64,000 nt of DNA. It comes from Hormiphora californensis. Lineage: Eukaryota; Ctenophora; Tentaculata; Cydippida; Pleurobrachiidae. Made by a program: the position numbers and the translations under genes. The stretch lies in contig CM035354.1 in assembly GCA_020137815.1 (NCBI GenBank), positions 8,703,437-8,767,436 on the forward strand. Direction: 5' to 3'. Positions 1-11,168 of the stretch are shown piece by piece (the first letter of the stretch is position 1; the number at the start of each line of letters is the position of its first letter). Under the pieces are notes generated by a model. The model saw only the letters and a list, made by a program, of their open reading frames with translations. It made no database searches and was not told the DNA's origin.

Positions 1-116
1 AACATGGAGCCACTCGCAGATAAGATTTGAAAAAAAAACCTCAGGGGACAATTATTCTAGTCAAGAGACTGTGAAAATAATTTTTAATGACAGTGTACAA
101 TTATATACATCATAGA

Positions 117-118
<2 letters not shown>

Positions 119-196
<78 letters not shown>

Positions 197-208
197 TCTC
201 TCTCGCTC
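119..208. repeat. (CT)n microsatellite
   Basis: About 90 bp of almost pure CT dinucleotide with one interruption near 191. Confidence 0.95.
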
Positions 209-736
209 TGATCTGATCTATTTGTGACGTTTTGAAGTTCGTTATTTGTAATACCAATGTACTGTTTTATTTTCGAGGACTGAGATATCTCGTAGTGAAT
301 TTGTAACTTGATAATGATGCACCATCCAGGTATTCATGGAGATGGCGGTGGTTCATTTGGCCAGTTTTGTAGCCGATGGGTGTTAGTTTCAATAATTGTT
401 CATGTGCAGTAGATGACACGATCGCGGCAGTCACCAAGTGGAATGAGAGCAACATGTGTCAACTCGTTGCAAAACTCGCGCGCGCGAAATCCAAGGATGG
501 TTTCTTTATGAAAAGTGTGCGCGCCCAAATTGTAAGCACTTTCTACGCAAAGGTTCAAAATCTGTCGAGAATGATTGCAAATTCCCGCTTTTCATCTTAT
601 CCTTTCGCAAACTTCCGCAGGCTCCGCGCTAATTCCATGACACACTTCTCTCTTACTTCCGGGCATTTTGTCACTCTAGAACATGTTATCTAAACATCCT
701 AGGGGGCTCTTTTTCGAAATTTTATCGTCTTCTAAA

Positions 737-1063
737 AAGCGAACCCTAACCCACCGGGTGCGCCTCAAGTAAGGGCTGTTGACAACCCACCCGGCTTCGC
801 CGGGTGGTTCTCTGGGGCGCTCTTTATTAATATACTTAACGCCAAAATTATGGTTGACATGGCAACTGAAACGGTAACTATGGGGACTGAACCCGGACTG
901 AATTGTTAAAATTCATCCGAAAGTATTCACAATCTCCCAAAAGTGTGAATGACAGCTTTACAGCTTTGGTCACATTTGAGTGTTTTATGAAGGAGCAGTC
1001 TGTCGCTTAGATACCGCTGAACGAACGGCCACTTCAACGTTCATCTCCAAATTATAATAGAGA
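737..1063 (-). mobile_element. Degenerate Helitron-like element (family 1)
   Basis: Shares with the copies at 13467, 14160, 22538 and 23282 the GGGTGCGCCTCAAGTAAGGG start, a GCCGGGTGG hairpin, ATGAAGGAGCA, and the CTCCAAATTATAATAGAGA end followed by T. The palindrome at the CTAG end is eroded. Confidence 0.6.
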
Positions 1064-1066
1064 TTC

Positions 1067-1444
1067 ACTGGCACATCTCTCGAGGTGTCCTTTATCCATA
1101 CTAAGTCAATTTCACCGTCTTTGAAATTTTTGGCTAACAGAGCAACTTACAAAAAAGTTCGGGTATTTATGTGTTTGGGGTATACTAACCTGCGCGCCAC
1201 CGCCACACGTATTTTGATTGGGTTGTTAGCACTCATGCGGCGCAAGTAATAAGTTAACCCTTGCGCGGCTCTCACACGTATTTTGATACAAACATACCCG
1301 ACTATGCTATTATGGTTAACTAACCCGGGTACCTTTTGTAAGTTGGTCCCTAATTCGGTCACAGTTGTCCAAATTCACCAAAAATTTTAAAAACGGTGAA
1401 ATTGACTCGGTATGGATAAAGGACACCTCGAGAGATGTACCAGT
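1067..1444. mobile_element. Inverted-repeat MITE
   Basis: Ends ACTGG(C/T)ACATCTCTCGAGG and its reverse complement; about 50 bp of the two termini pair, including GTCAATTTCACC. A shorter relative with the same termini lies at 16259-16413. Confidence 0.75.
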
Positions 1445-1649
1445 TAATAAGTTAGCATCTTACAAATGATTTCTCAGCCGAAAATGGGTTTTCACGCAAC
1501 TTCGAACTTTTCCGCAAAACTTCGAAATTCGAACTTCAGTGTGTGCCGCGAGGTTGAGATTTGAACAAGTGCGCTCAACTTCAGTGTGTCTCTCCCCCTA
1601 CGGCAAAATTAAAATTTTATTTTAAACCCAGGCCAGATGCACCAGCGGT

Positions 1650-1812
1650 GTTAAAAATTATCTCCCCTATTATCACAGTCACAATCTCGCGCACCAATTT
1701 GTCATCCAACGCGAAATTTTGTCATCCAACGCGACATTTTAACAGTGTCAAAATGACGCACGAGATTGTTACTGTGAAAATAGGGGGGAGAATTTTTAAC
1801 AGCCGTCGGGTT
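1650..1812. mobile_element. GTTAAAAATTMTCTCCCC-type MITE copy
   Basis: Palindromic stretch with ACAATCTCGCGCAC, TCATCCAACGCGA and the mirrored GAGATTGTTACTGTGAAAAT. Same family as 2870-3045. Confidence 0.6.
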
Positions 1813-1949
1813 GCCGCTGGGTTTTAAAATTTTATTTTTATTTTGCGGTGCGTGCATGCTGGGTATGTTATACTAGGTGGCAGCTCCCTCCTGTTGACTT
1901 TTTCAGAGTCTGTCATACACATTTCCACCTGGAAATCCCCTGCTCGTAT

Positions 1950-2250
1950 TTTATGTCTGTCTGACTCCCCTCACCCCCTATTGACTCCCCTCACCCCCTA
2001 TTGACTCCCCTCACCCCTACTGGCTACTGACTCCTCCTATCCCATATTGAATCCTTTCCCTCTTGCTAACTCCCCTCATTCCTATTGAATCCCCTTAGCC
2101 CTATTGACTCTTCAGTCCTCTCACCCCCTACTGACTCCCCCACCCATTAACGCATTTCACCCTGGCCCTCTATGTTGGATCATCCCACCCCTATCGACTC
2201 CCTATTGACTCCTCTCACGCTCTATTGACTCCTCTCATCCCAATTGACTC
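1950..2250. repeat. Degenerate minisatellite, unit about 18-20 bp
   Basis: Imperfect tandem copies of a TATTGACTCCCCTCACCCCC-like unit. Confidence 0.8.
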
Positions 2251-2411
2251 ACGCCAAAGTGAATTATATACTCCTCCACATTTTTATAGTCCACTATAGC
2301 ACTAGAGTCCGCAGTGGATTACGGGGTCCCGAACGAATATCCCGTACCAACTGCCCGGGCCCATGCCACACAATTCTGCTCTCAAAAAACACACACATAA
2401 AAAGCAAATGT

Positions 2412-2792
2412 GACGATTTTTCCCGCCAGGTGAATGCCGAAGGCATTCACCCCGATGTCTTTTGTAAAAAGGCATAGGGGTTTAGAATTCGACAATTTTA
2501 TTTTACATACTAGTGAAGTGTCACGCTTTTTTTGTAACGTAACCCGCTCAGTTGCGAGGGACAACGATGTTGCTCCTTCATCAAATACTTCAATGGCACG
2601 TTTTCAGGAAATGTGAGCAGCGCAATGTGGCGCGCAATTTAGTGCTACTAAAACACAATGATTTGTTCTATACGGTTTGACTGATTCATACATGATCGGA
2701 AATGCCTGTCCCGCCTTCCCATTAGATGGTTATGAAAATAAAGGTTGGCGGGGAAACATAGCATATTATGAAACATAATGCAGTTATCCTTG
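2412..2792. mobile_element. Partial copy of the 19531-20093 MITE
   Basis: Carries the same TGCCGAAGGCATTCACC palindrome, GGCATAGGGGTTTAGAATTC, and the GGTTGGCGGGGAAACATAGC right terminus; the left terminus is missing. Confidence 0.7.
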
Positions 2793-2869
2793 TTCACTTT
2801 TTGGCTTAGGAACCGGAGATGTCATCAGTTATGTAAATAAACCTCTTCTAATTTTGACGCCGCACACAC

Positions 2870-3045
2870 CAGCGGCCGTTAAAATTTCTCTCCCCTACTC
2901 TATGAGTAACATTTCACTAACAATCTCGCGCACTATTTTAACGGTCACGTAAGATGACGAAATCATTTTATCATCCAACGTGACCGTTAAAATCGCGCAT
3001 GAGATTGTTACTTTTAGAATGAGGGAGAGAAATTTTAAGGCGTCA
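2870..3045. mobile_element. MITE copy, same family as 1650-1812
   Basis: Inverted repeats GTTAAAATTTCTCTCCC / GGGAGAGAAATTTTAA around a TCATCCAACGTGACCGTTAA core. A TTTAATTTTAACTTTGGT(T/G)TGTGCTGA segment follows it and recurs at 49390-49430. Confidence 0.65.
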
Positions 3046-3341
3046 AAATTAAAATTTTAATTTTAATTTTAACTTTGGTTTGTGCTGACCCTAAGTGCAC
3101 CTGGTTATTCACACAATTGATCATATCTCCGGTTCCTGATAAGCTACAGAAATCGTTTTGTATAAGTATAATGGTGTGTGGCGTGCACGCGCCGCAGTTT
3201 TTTGTGCGTGCCACGTGCAAAAGAGATATACGGGCGTCGGGTACGGGCAGTTGGTACGGGATATTCTGACTTACAACGATTGAATTGGTTATATTTATGA
3301 CCCTAGCTCTACAGGTGCTATAACCCTTTATACCTCGCTAG

Positions 3342-3502
3342 GGAACGGATAACACATACACCACAACTGTAACTATTTACAACATCACAGCCCATGACTT
3401 TACTGAGTACACCTGTGCGTTTGATGTTTCAATGACAACCACACTTACCAGTTATGAAATGTCTCTCAAGGAGGTGGAGATGTATTCTATTTCTCAGTCA
3501 AG
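3342..3502 (+). CDS. RPTP exon 1 (visible): C-terminal half of an Ig-like domain
   Basis: Encodes about 53 residues with a typical Ig E-F strand pattern, including DFTEYTCAF. Acceptor TAG ends at 3341 and the donor is AG|GTAATG, leaving a phase-2 codon completed by the next exon. The start was chosen because the reading frame is stopped just upstream (TAG 3339-3341) and because the first 14 residues align in length with the equivalent half-Ig exon at 7174. A stronger-looking acceptor at 3314 would need a frameshift near 3348. The matching N-terminal half of this Ig is not found in the window. Confidence 0.72.
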
Positions 3503-3612
3503 GTAATGAAACAGAAAACATAGTCATATTAGGGTACTCTAGTTTAATATTTGCATATTGGACATTGCCACTCGTGTACATGTGTAGTAAATACGTTTTA
3601 TCTCATTCTCAG

Positions 3613-3737
3613 ATATGTAAGTTCGGGAGAGGCTGTTACATTAACTTGTGCTGCCACGCTGGTCGCTAGCTCAAGCGTTACTGTAACTTGGAGAAAAGAT
3701 GGGCAAGAAATTTCTGGCGCAGTTTCGGGAGTTTCAG
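3613..3737 (+). CDS. RPTP exon 2: N-terminal half of an Ig-like domain
   Basis: Encodes the A-to-C strands of an Ig fold: GEAVTLTC (B-strand cysteine), then VTVTWRKDG (core tryptophan). Acceptor CTCAG|A completes the split codon of exon 1 (phase 2). Donor CAG|GTAAAT is phase 1. The second half of the domain lies 3.4 kb downstream at 7174; the long intron between holds two TTAA-flanked elements, a TAA-flanked MITE and TGTCC minisatellite. Confidence 0.88.
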
Positions 3738-3890
3738 GTAAATAAGATAGCGTGAGTACATATTAGTATAAATATATAGTATAAATCATAGTGGGTTGTG
3801 TATGCCCCCCCCCCCTCCCGCTATAAAAAGCAAGGATGTTTTTGCCGCTAAAGCTTATAATCAATAAATCCTTGCTAATATGTATATTAA

Positions 3891-4208
3891 GCCAAAAACT
3901 AATTGAAATTAGTTGGCGGGAAAGGTGACCCACTTACACCTTTTGCTACTGCCGGGTATCACCACGAACTCTCATTCTATCCCTCGGTATCTCAATCTCT
4001 TATTTTTCGAGGGTAACTTATTCCTGTTCGTTCTATCACTCTCTCTCTCCTCCCTGTCTCCCTGTCCCTGTCTCTCTCTCTCACTCTATCACACTCTCGT
4101 TCACTGTCTTATTCCATTATATTCACCTCTTATATCCCTGATCCCGGCAGCAGGCAAAGGTGTAAGTGGGTCACCTTTCCCGCCAACTAATTTCAATTAG
4201 TTTTTGGC
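3891..4208. mobile_element. TTAA-flanked inverted-repeat element (318 bp)
   Basis: Starts GCCAAAAACTAATTGAAATT and ends with its reverse complement, flanked by TTAA at 3887-3890 and 4209-4212. The arms pair for about 65 bp; the core is CT-rich. TTAA duplication is the hallmark of piggyBac-type integration. Confidence 0.8.
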
Positions 4209-4213
4209 TTAAT

Positions 4214-4525
4214 TTAGGTCATTTGTCCTTAATGTCCTTCCCTGTCCTTTACTGTCCTTAATGTCCTTCCCTGTCCTTAGTGTCCTTTACTGTCCCTACT
4301 GTCCCTTACTGTCCTTCCCTGTCCTTTACTGTCCTTAATGTCCTTCCCTGTCCTTAATGTCCTTTACTGTCCCTACTGTCCCTTACTGTCCTTCCCTGTC
4401 CGTAATGTCCTTCCCTGTCCTTTACTGTCCTTAATGTCCTTCCCTGTCCTTTACTGTCCTTCCCTGTCCTTAATGTCCTTTACTGTCCTTTACTGTCCTA
4501 ATGTCCTTCCCTGTCCCTAATGTCC
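4214..4525. repeat. TGTCCTTCCCTGTCCTTAA minisatellite
   Basis: Many tandem variants of TGTCC(T/C)TNN(C/A)(C/T). It resumes at 5813-5860 and 6025-6125 on the far side of a TTAA element, so the array predates and was split by that insertion. Confidence 0.9.
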
Positions 4526-4529
4526 TTAA

Positions 4530-5808
4530 GGGTACACCTCGGCAAATTGTTTGTCGAGTGCCCGCTTAGCTCTCCATATGGGGTTGTAGGGCATACCAAA
4601 CCGACCTCAAATATGCAATTTTAGCCCTTAACTCGAATTCATATTTTTGCTACAGCCCCTCAAAGTTTGACCCTAAAAACCGGTTTTTAAGGTCCCTAAT
4701 TTTTATTTTTAGGGCTAGAAAGCTGAAAATTTAGGGATTCATAGAGGATACCAAGGTGTATAGCTCAAACAGAAATTTTTTGAAATGGAGCTCAATTTTT
4801 TGTCTGAGACTATTTTACTTTTTTTTACTTTGAGGCCATATTCGGACATGTTCCTATGGACCGTTAAGGCTAAAAATTGGATATTTGGTGCTCCTAACAA
4901 TTGTCAAAGTAGCCACAAATTTTCAGGAGTTCCGAATTTGAAATGTGGCCTACAGGTTTCTTTTTGTAAAGCACATATTTTAGAAAAACTTAAAATGGCT
5001 ATATCTCAAAAACGGTAGGTCCTAGCGATCTAATTTCGTGCTAAATCGACTCAGCGGGCCCGATTTGGGGGGGGGGGGGTGTCTCCTAGACATTTTGCTC
5101 TAAGTCTAACCGTTTTTTTTCAGAAATCGTATTTAAAGTTTAGCAGAAATAGGTAAGATTAGCTCTAGCTAGAAGCATTTCTGCTAAACATGTACAAACC
5201 TTAAAATATGATTTCTGAAAAACGGTTAGACTTAGAGCAAAATGTCTAAGAGACGACCCCCCCCCCCCCCCCCCAATCGGACCCGCTGAGTCGATTTAGC
5301 ACGAAATTAGATCGCTAGGACCTACCGTTTTGAGATATAGCCATTTTAAGTTTTTCTAAAATATGTGCTTTACAAAAAGAAACCTGTAGGCCACATTTCA
5401 AATTCGGACCTCCTGAAAATTTGTGGCTACTTTGACGATTGTAAGGAGCACCAAATATCCAATTTTTAGCCTTAACGGTCCATAGGAACATGTCCGAATA
5501 TGGCCTCAAAGTCAAAAAAAGTAAAATAGTCTCAGACAAAAAATTGAGCTCCATTTCAAAAAATTTCTGTTTGAGCTATACACCTTGGTATCCTCTATGA
5601 ATCCCTAAATTTTCAGCTTTCTAGCCCTAAAAATAAAAATTAGGGACCTTAAAACCGGTTTTTAGGGTCAAACTTTGAGGGGCTGTAGCAAAAATATGAA
5701 TTCGAGTTAAGGGCTAAAATTGCATATTTGAGGTCGGTTTGGTATGCCCTACAACCCCATATGGAGAGCTAAGCGGGCACTCGACAAAAATTTTGCCGAG
5801 GTGTACCC
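4530..5808. mobile_element. TTAA-flanked long foldback element (1,279 bp)
   Basis: Terminus GGGTACACCTCGGCA and its inverse, with TTAA at 4526-4529 and 5809-5812. The two arms (about 580 bp each) are near-perfect inverted copies, so the same open frame appears mirrored on both strands (4785-5018 and 5315-5554), an artefact of the palindrome. A G-run in the left arm (around 5068) faces a longer C-run in the right arm (around 5260). Terminal and subterminal bases are shared with 57839-60309. Confidence 0.9.
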
Positions 5809-6299
5809 TTAATGTCCTTCCCTGTCCTTAACTGTCCTTAACTGTCCTTCCCTGTCCCTATGAAATGGTTTGGAGTCGAAGGAACACACAGTAGATTTGG
5901 GGGCGTTAAAGCACTTTCGATATTAAATCATCATCAGTAACATCCCTACAACGATAAATGTTAGAAAACACACGATAAAACTAAAACGACGCGAAAAAAA
6001 ATTATATATAGAAAAAATGAAACAGGCCCTGTCCCTAATGTCCTTCCCTGTCCCTAATGTCCTTAATGTCCTTCCCTGTCCTTCCCTGTCCTTTAGTGTC
6101 CTTCCCTGTCCTTAACTGTCCCTAGCTGTGTTAATTGCCTTCAAGAAGATTCAAGAATTAAAAATCGACAAAGTTAGGTAAAAATGACCGTTGGGGGTGA
6201 AATATCGTTACTCGCTGATAGTGCTACCAGAGCTGTAACGAACCTGATAAAGAAAACTACGGAACTGAGAAAACTACGGAACTGTTGTTCACTATAGCC

Positions 6300-6780
6300 G
6301 TTAGGGCCGTTATTTGGGTTCGAGGTTAGGGTTAGTGTTAGGGTTAGGTTTTGGGTTGGTTTAGGATTTTAGACATAGAGTCCGGGTTGGGGGATTTGGC
6401 GCCAAAATGTACTAGAGGACTCTATATACACAGGGCGGACTCTTTATCTAAAAAGTCTACACAGGGAGGACTCTTTATCTAAACTTTTTTCAAAATCTAA
6501 CTGTAGATAAAAAGTCCGTTTTTAGATATAGAGTCCGCCTTGGATTTAGATAAAGAGTCCGTTAGCACTAGAGTCCGCCCACCGCAATACACATAGTCCC
6601 AATCCCCCGATAAAAATTTATAGAAATACGACTCTCGCAAAATTACACGTTATCACACATTCAGTTCTAACTCGATTGGTACTCTAATCTGATTCACCCA
6701 ACTAACCAACTCACTAAGCACTCGGTAACCCTTCCTGTTCAGATGAACCCCCGACCCCGTCTCTGCAGAATAGCCGATAG
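6300..6780. other. Intron segment with TTAGGG-like words and TAGATAAAGAGTCC repeats
   Basis: A short run of GGGTTAGTGTTAGGGTTAGG is followed by several direct and inverted copies of GACTCTTTATCTA and TAGAGTCCGC. No coding signal. Confidence 0.55.
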
Positions 6781-6792
6781 CTAAAGTTGTAA

Positions 6793-7082
6793 GGGGAAAC
6801 TCTAACTGAATGGCATCCCATTAATGGGATCCCATCAACAGTAAAACTCTAACTGATAATGGACCGCAGTGATGGTTCTTTCTCTGTATTCTCTCTGTAG
6901 GCAGTACATCTATGTACTGCCTACAGAGAGAATACAGAGAAAGAACTATAGGGCATGCCCGGGCACGGGCGCGCACACAGAGAGAATACAGAGAAAGAAC
7001 CATCACTGTGGTCCATTATCAGTTAGAGTTTTACTGTTGATGGGATCCCATTAATGGGATGCCATTCAATTAGAGTTTCCCC
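6793..7082. mobile_element. TAA-flanked foldback MITE (290 bp)
   Basis: Terminus GGGGAAACTCTAACTGAATG inverted at both ends with TAA at 6790-6792 and 7083-7085. Arms pair through CATCCCATTAATGGGATCCC and CATCACTG. Second copy at 18063-18332. Confidence 0.85.
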
Positions 7083-7173
7083 TAAGACTTGTCTAGAAAT
7101 TGACTAGTCTAGAACAATATATCACACTTTAACTCAGCAGTTCCCAAAACAACTTCCATTTTCTGTTTTCTAG

Positions 7174-7302
7174 GCTCTGAGTACCGGACGACATACACTA
7201 TTGTGAGTATGAACGCAACATACGCTGGCGATTATTTGTGTGATCTGAATTACGGGGACATTGGAACACTAACATCAGATACGATGTCTCTCAGCATTGA
7301 CG
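7174..7302 (+). CDS. RPTP exon 3: C-terminal half of the Ig domain begun in exon 2
   Basis: Encodes 43 residues with the Ig F-strand signature AGDYLCDLNYG, supplying the second cysteine of the disulphide. Acceptor TTTTCTAG|GC is phase 1; donor G|GTTCGT is a weak but usable GT site, phase 1. Joined to exon 2 it gives a complete V/I-set-like Ig domain. Confidence 0.88.
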
Positions 7303-7374
7303 GTTCGTCATACTTTGCAAGATAACATGGAGTATAGAAATGTATCAAAAGGTTAACACTTGTTCTATGTTTAG

Positions 7375-7496
7375 CGTTCATTACACACCCCGAGACTGGT
7401 AGCTATTACTCTGGAAATAGTTTAACTCTAAGCTGTTCTATTGCTGCCAATACTGACATCTCTTGGACAAAAGACGGAGTCTCTCTTGCCGACACG
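7375..7496 (+). CDS. RPTP exon 4: N-terminal half of an Ig-like domain
   Basis: Contains SLTLSCSIAANTDISWTKDG, the B-strand cysteine and C-strand tryptophan of an Ig domain. Acceptor TTTAG|CG is phase 1; donor ACG|GTAATT is phase 0. The 72-nt intron before it and the 117-nt intron after it are among the shortest here. Confidence 0.9.
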
Positions 7497-7613
7497 GTAA
7501 TTACCTACCCTTTATGTACTAAACTACAGGTCTCAGTATGAGACCCGCAAATCTGGGATTTATCTGGCTCTGTTAAATATGTATTACTTGTGTAACCCCC
7601 TGATTCCGATTAG

Positions 7614-7758
7614 AGATTTGTATCATCTGCTTCATCACTCTCAACGTCAACCCTGGAAATCAGCTACATCTCAAGCAGTGATGCAGGGACATACATTTGC
7701 CAGTCTGAAGTTAACGGCGAAACTATATCTTCTTCTAGCGCCACTATCAGTGTCATCG
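7614..7758 (+). CDS. RPTP exon 5: C-terminal half of an Ig-like domain
   Basis: Encodes STLEISYISSSDAGTYICQS, a textbook Ig E-F region with D-x-G-x-Y-x-C. Acceptor GATTAG|AGA is phase 0; donor G|GTGAGT is phase 1. Completes the domain started in exon 4. Confidence 0.92.
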
Positions 7759-7825
7759 GTGAGTAGTCCAGAAAGAAAGAGAAAGAGAGAGAGAGAGATT
7801 ATTCTGTAGTTCTGCCTATCATTGC

Positions 7826-7892
7826 ACTAATAATGAAATTCCCCCTCTGCGCTAGCTCACGGATATATGCAATAATAGGGGTGACTTCGTAA
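7826..7892. mobile_element. Short deletion derivative of the 11169-11856 element
   Basis: Joins the left end TAATGAAATTCCCCCTCTGC directly to the right end GGGGTGACTTCGTAACC; sits inside the 46-bp minisatellite. Confidence 0.7.
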
Positions 7893-7899
7893 CCAACCT

Positions 7900-8270
7900 A
7901 TCATTGCACTAGTCACACCTAGTTCATTCTGCAGTTATCCTGCCTATCATTGCACTAGTCACACCTAGTTCATTTTGCAGTTATCCTGCCTATCATAGCA
8001 CTAGTCACACCTAGTTAATTCTGCAGTTATCCTGCCTATCAATACACTAGTCACACCTAGTTCACTCTGCAGTTATCCTGCCTATCAATGTACTAGTCAC
8101 ACCCAGATCATTCTGCAGTTATCCTGCCTATCATTGCACTAATAACCCCAAGTTCATTCTGCAGTTATCCTGCCTATCACTGCACTAGTAACACCCAGTA
8201 CATTGTCCAGTTATCCTGCCTATCATTGCACTTACACACACCTAGTCACACCTAGTTCGCTCTGCAATTA
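7900..8270. repeat. Minisatellite, unit about 46 bp
   Basis: About eight copies of a unit containing TGCAGTTATCCTGCCTATCA and CACTAGTCACACCTAG. Intron between exons 5 and 6. Confidence 0.9.
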
Positions 8271-8659
8271 TCCTCTCCCCCACCTTCTCCCTATCCCCCG
8301 CCCTCTCCCTATCCTCCCCTCTCGCTCACCCCCACCCTTTCCCACTTCCCAATCCTCCCCTCTCCCGAATCCCCGCCCTGAACCTATCTCACCCCATCAA
8401 ATCCTAAAGACAATCTCGTCATGAGCTTGAGAGTAAGATGACTGGATCGCCCAGAGTCGCCCATACTCTAATAGAATGAGCACTCTCTGGTGGACCTGTT
8501 CATGACGACAGACATATGACAAAGCGACAGACATATGCACAAGACTACCTCGTTTCCCTAATTGGACACTTTCGAGACTAGTTGTAAGGGGTATCCGGGT
8601 TATGCCGTTGCTACCCGGGTGGTAGAGGACTTGGTACACCCTAGCTTAGTGCCCCAAAA

Positions 8660-8686
8660 AAAGAGAAAGAGAGAGAGAGAAAAAGA

Positions 8687-8750
<64 letters not shown>
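8660..8750. repeat. (GA)n microsatellite
   Basis: About 90 bp of GA repeats; open frames of Arg-Glu or Leu-Ser repeats here are artefacts. Confidence 0.95.
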
Positions 8751-8792
8751 CTCCTGTTGTTGAATTGTATGTTACAATCTTGTCATCTTCAG

Positions 8793-8953
8793 CATTTGAG
8801 ACGGATCCAGTATCCCTTACTAAAGTTGTTGTGGGGAACTCCGCCACCCTGAGTTGCTCTGTCAGTGTCACTGGTTTAACGATAACATGGGAGAAGGGTG
8901 GTGTTTCTTACACCGGGACAAGCCCCACTGACACATCGACCTCTAGTGTTGTG
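8793..8953 (+). CDS. RPTP exon 6: N-terminal half of an Ig-like domain
   Basis: Encodes NSATLSCSVSVTGLTITWEK with B-strand cysteine and core tryptophan. Acceptor CTTCAG|CA (phase 1), donor GTG|GTGAGT (phase 0). Preceded by a GA microsatellite and the 46-bp minisatellite at 7900-8270. Confidence 0.9.
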
Positions 8954-9021
8954 GTGAGTTACAAACCACTTCTTACTTATCTTTCACTGCTGTATAAATA
9001 ACACACCTTTTCTCCCTTTAG

Positions 9022-10487
9022 TCATCGGAGCTACGGTTTCCTGTAACAGCTGCTACGGATCTTGGCATCTACAGATGTAAGACGACAGTTAGCGGTTCAG
9101 CTATGTACTCTGAGCAGGCTGCTCTCATGGTCCTCTTCCTGAGCATGCCAGTGGCGGTGGGTGGTGCCTCAGGGGACACTGTCACTCTTACAGCAACTAT
9201 ACCTAGCGATGTGGAGGTTGATATAGAGTGGATAAGAGATAACGGTACTGAGCTGGTAGATGGCGGCGATTACACGATCCTATCAGAGTTTCCTGTGACA
9301 GTGACTCCTGACACAGGATTCCAATACACAAGATCTACACTTGAAATTGATTATTTCAGCAGCGATAAGGCAGACACCTTCACCACCACCGCAAACTTAA
9401 CTTATAATGGGAATGAGCTAACCGTGGAAAATACTGTGGGTACTAAAGCTGTTTACCTAGAGTTGGAACTTGTTGGAGACTTTGCAGAGATTGGAGATCC
9501 TATAACCCTCTACTGTCTGTACCTTGGTTCAGACACCATTGCTTCATTCACATTTGAAAAAGAAACTAGCAGTAGTAGTTGGGTTGAGGTGACTACAGGT
9601 ACCCAGTCCACCATGACTAATCTCACCCGGTTCCCTGATGCTACTGCCGCTGCCTCACTCACCATCTCATCTTTGGTAGCGGAGGACGTTGGCAACTACA
9701 GATGCCAGACAGAGGATAGCACGGGAATTACTACACAATCTCTCCCGGCTGCTGTATACAGTGTAGCAAGTGCAGTTGAACAGACGAAACTGTTGGTTGA
9801 CGGCACGGCCCTTCTCACTGCTACATTCACATCTCCCTATCGGCCCACTGGGTATTCCTTATACACTCAGAGTGAGAGCAGTATCTGGAGCGAGAGCAGT
9901 ACCATTAGTGTTATATCCGTTACAGAATCACCTACTACACTCGATGGTGTGGATAGCACTGTTTACTCCGTACAAGTTGCCATCACTGGGGATGGCCGCG
10001 ACCAGCTAATTTATCTACAGGCAATGATCGAGAAAAAGTATATTCAATCTCCGTTTGTGGAAATCCTTTATGCTACAGTATACTTAGACACCCCAGCTCG
10101 AGTTGTGTTATATCCGGGTCAGGCATTTTCTCTTAACTGTTGGTATTCTTCCAACACTATGGCTATAGTTAGCGTCACCCCTAGCGACTCCCTGGAAACC
10201 GTGCAGTCTACCACAGACCATGATCTAAAGTACATTACCATGATATACGGTGATGGGGCTAGTGATGCTGACTATACCTGCCAGTTAGAGATCGACACCC
10301 TTACACTCGCCCGTAGTGTTACTGTGGTCAGAAACTCTGCTTTCACTCATGATGAAATTACAGCCAACATTGTAGAGGGCTCAGAGGAAAACTTAGAATG
10401 CTCCACTCAAGGAATAGAAATAACCTCACCCTACAACATTGAATGGACCGCTGAATCCTTTTTGGGTTTAATAGAAGAAACTAAAAG
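9022..10487 (+). CDS. RPTP exon 7: fused multi-Ig exon
   Basis: A 1,466-nt exon of about 488 residues. It opens with the second half of the exon-6 Ig (DLGIYRCKT), then carries about four Ig-like units: DTVTLTA..IEWIRDN (first cysteine absent), PITLYCLY..VGNYRCQT (canonical), a cysteine-poor unit, and AFSLNCWY..ADYTCQL. It closes with the first half of another Ig (NLECSTQ..NIEWTA). Donor AAAAG|GTAATT is phase 2. Unlike exons 1-6, no intron interrupts the Ig domains, suggesting intron loss or duplication of an already intronless unit. Several N-glycosylation sequons are visible. Confidence 0.93.
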
Positions 10488-10599
10488 GTAATTAGCACTT
10501 ACAGGTTTACTTATTTTGTTTATTTACTGTTATTTACTGAACGCTGTATAGTGACCGTATTTGTGCTATCATTTTGAAAATGACATCCTCCTTTCTCAG

Positions 10600-10742
10600 T
10601 TGGATTGCTATAGATGGAAGCCTTCACAGTTTGGTGACGGTGTCCACTCCCGGGGTGTACATATGCAAAGTCGTTATACTCAAAACTTCGTACTCTTCAG
10701 AGATTGACTTTGAACTAACGCGATATACAGTAGACCTACTGG
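10600..10742 (+). CDS. RPTP exon 8: C-terminal half of an Ig-like domain
   Basis: Encodes about 48 residues including TPGVYICKV, the F strand that completes the Ig started at the end of exon 7. Acceptor CTTTCTCAG|T (phase 2), donor CTGG|GTAAGT (phase 1). Confidence 0.88.
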
Positions 10743-10954
10743 GTAAGTAAGAAATACAGCTTCACTAAAATACTTTATAAAAGTTCACTCGTTGCCAAAA
10801 GTGAAGAAAAGGGCTTCGACGTTGACGCTCAGTTTAAAGCTAATCCCACGTCCGATCCCACGTCGGATTATTTCGGATGACCACTGTCATATAACAGTAG
10901 CCGGTAATTGTTCAAACTCTAACCGGCAGTTAGAGTAGAATTCGCGTTCTAAAC

Positions 10955-11012
10955 GAGTATCTACCTACTATAGGAGGCAGTTATAACTGCCTCCTATTAT
11001 AGTAGGTGAATA
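10955..11012. repeat. Perfect-type hairpin in intron 8
   Basis: TACTATAGGAGGCAGTTATA is mirrored by its near-complement, centred near 10984. The rest of 10800-11160 shows nothing I recognise. Confidence 0.6.
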
Positions 11013-11168
11013 CGAGATTTTGTCTCGTCTAGAAAGACTCTCAGTATAGAGAAGTCTTGAGTCGCAGTTAGGCAGGATTACCTTCAACTCTGGCAGTAGG
11101 ACTCTATGTTTACCAACTCTGGCTCTGATTTACAGATAGATAAATAGATAGATCATATCTATCTATCT

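Larger units (their letters stand above)
1..3341. other. Upstream/intronic region with no recognisable exon
   Basis: Because the first visible exon begins inside an Ig domain, this stretch is probably intron or holds unrecognised 5' exons. It contains a CT microsatellite, a degenerate Helitron-like copy, an inverted-repeat MITE, CTCCCCT-type minisatellite and two GC-rich MITEs. Short open frames (e.g. 376-693 +) show no domain, codon pattern or splice context I can support. Confidence 0.6.

Noticed and set aside
376-693. 105-codon open frame as a 5' exon or small gene
   Set aside because: No signal peptide, domain or splice continuity with exon 1; overlaps an equally long reverse-strand frame.
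4785-5554. Mirrored 77-79 codon open frames on opposite strands
   Set aside because: They are the two arms of one foldback element; no coding pattern or domain.
6300-6365. TTAGGG-like telomeric repeat
   Set aside because: Only a few degenerate units (also at 36315 and 38398); interstitial and too short to mark a telomere.
7900-8270. CRISPR-like array
   Set aside because: Units of about 46 bp are tandem without unique spacers, in an animal intron.
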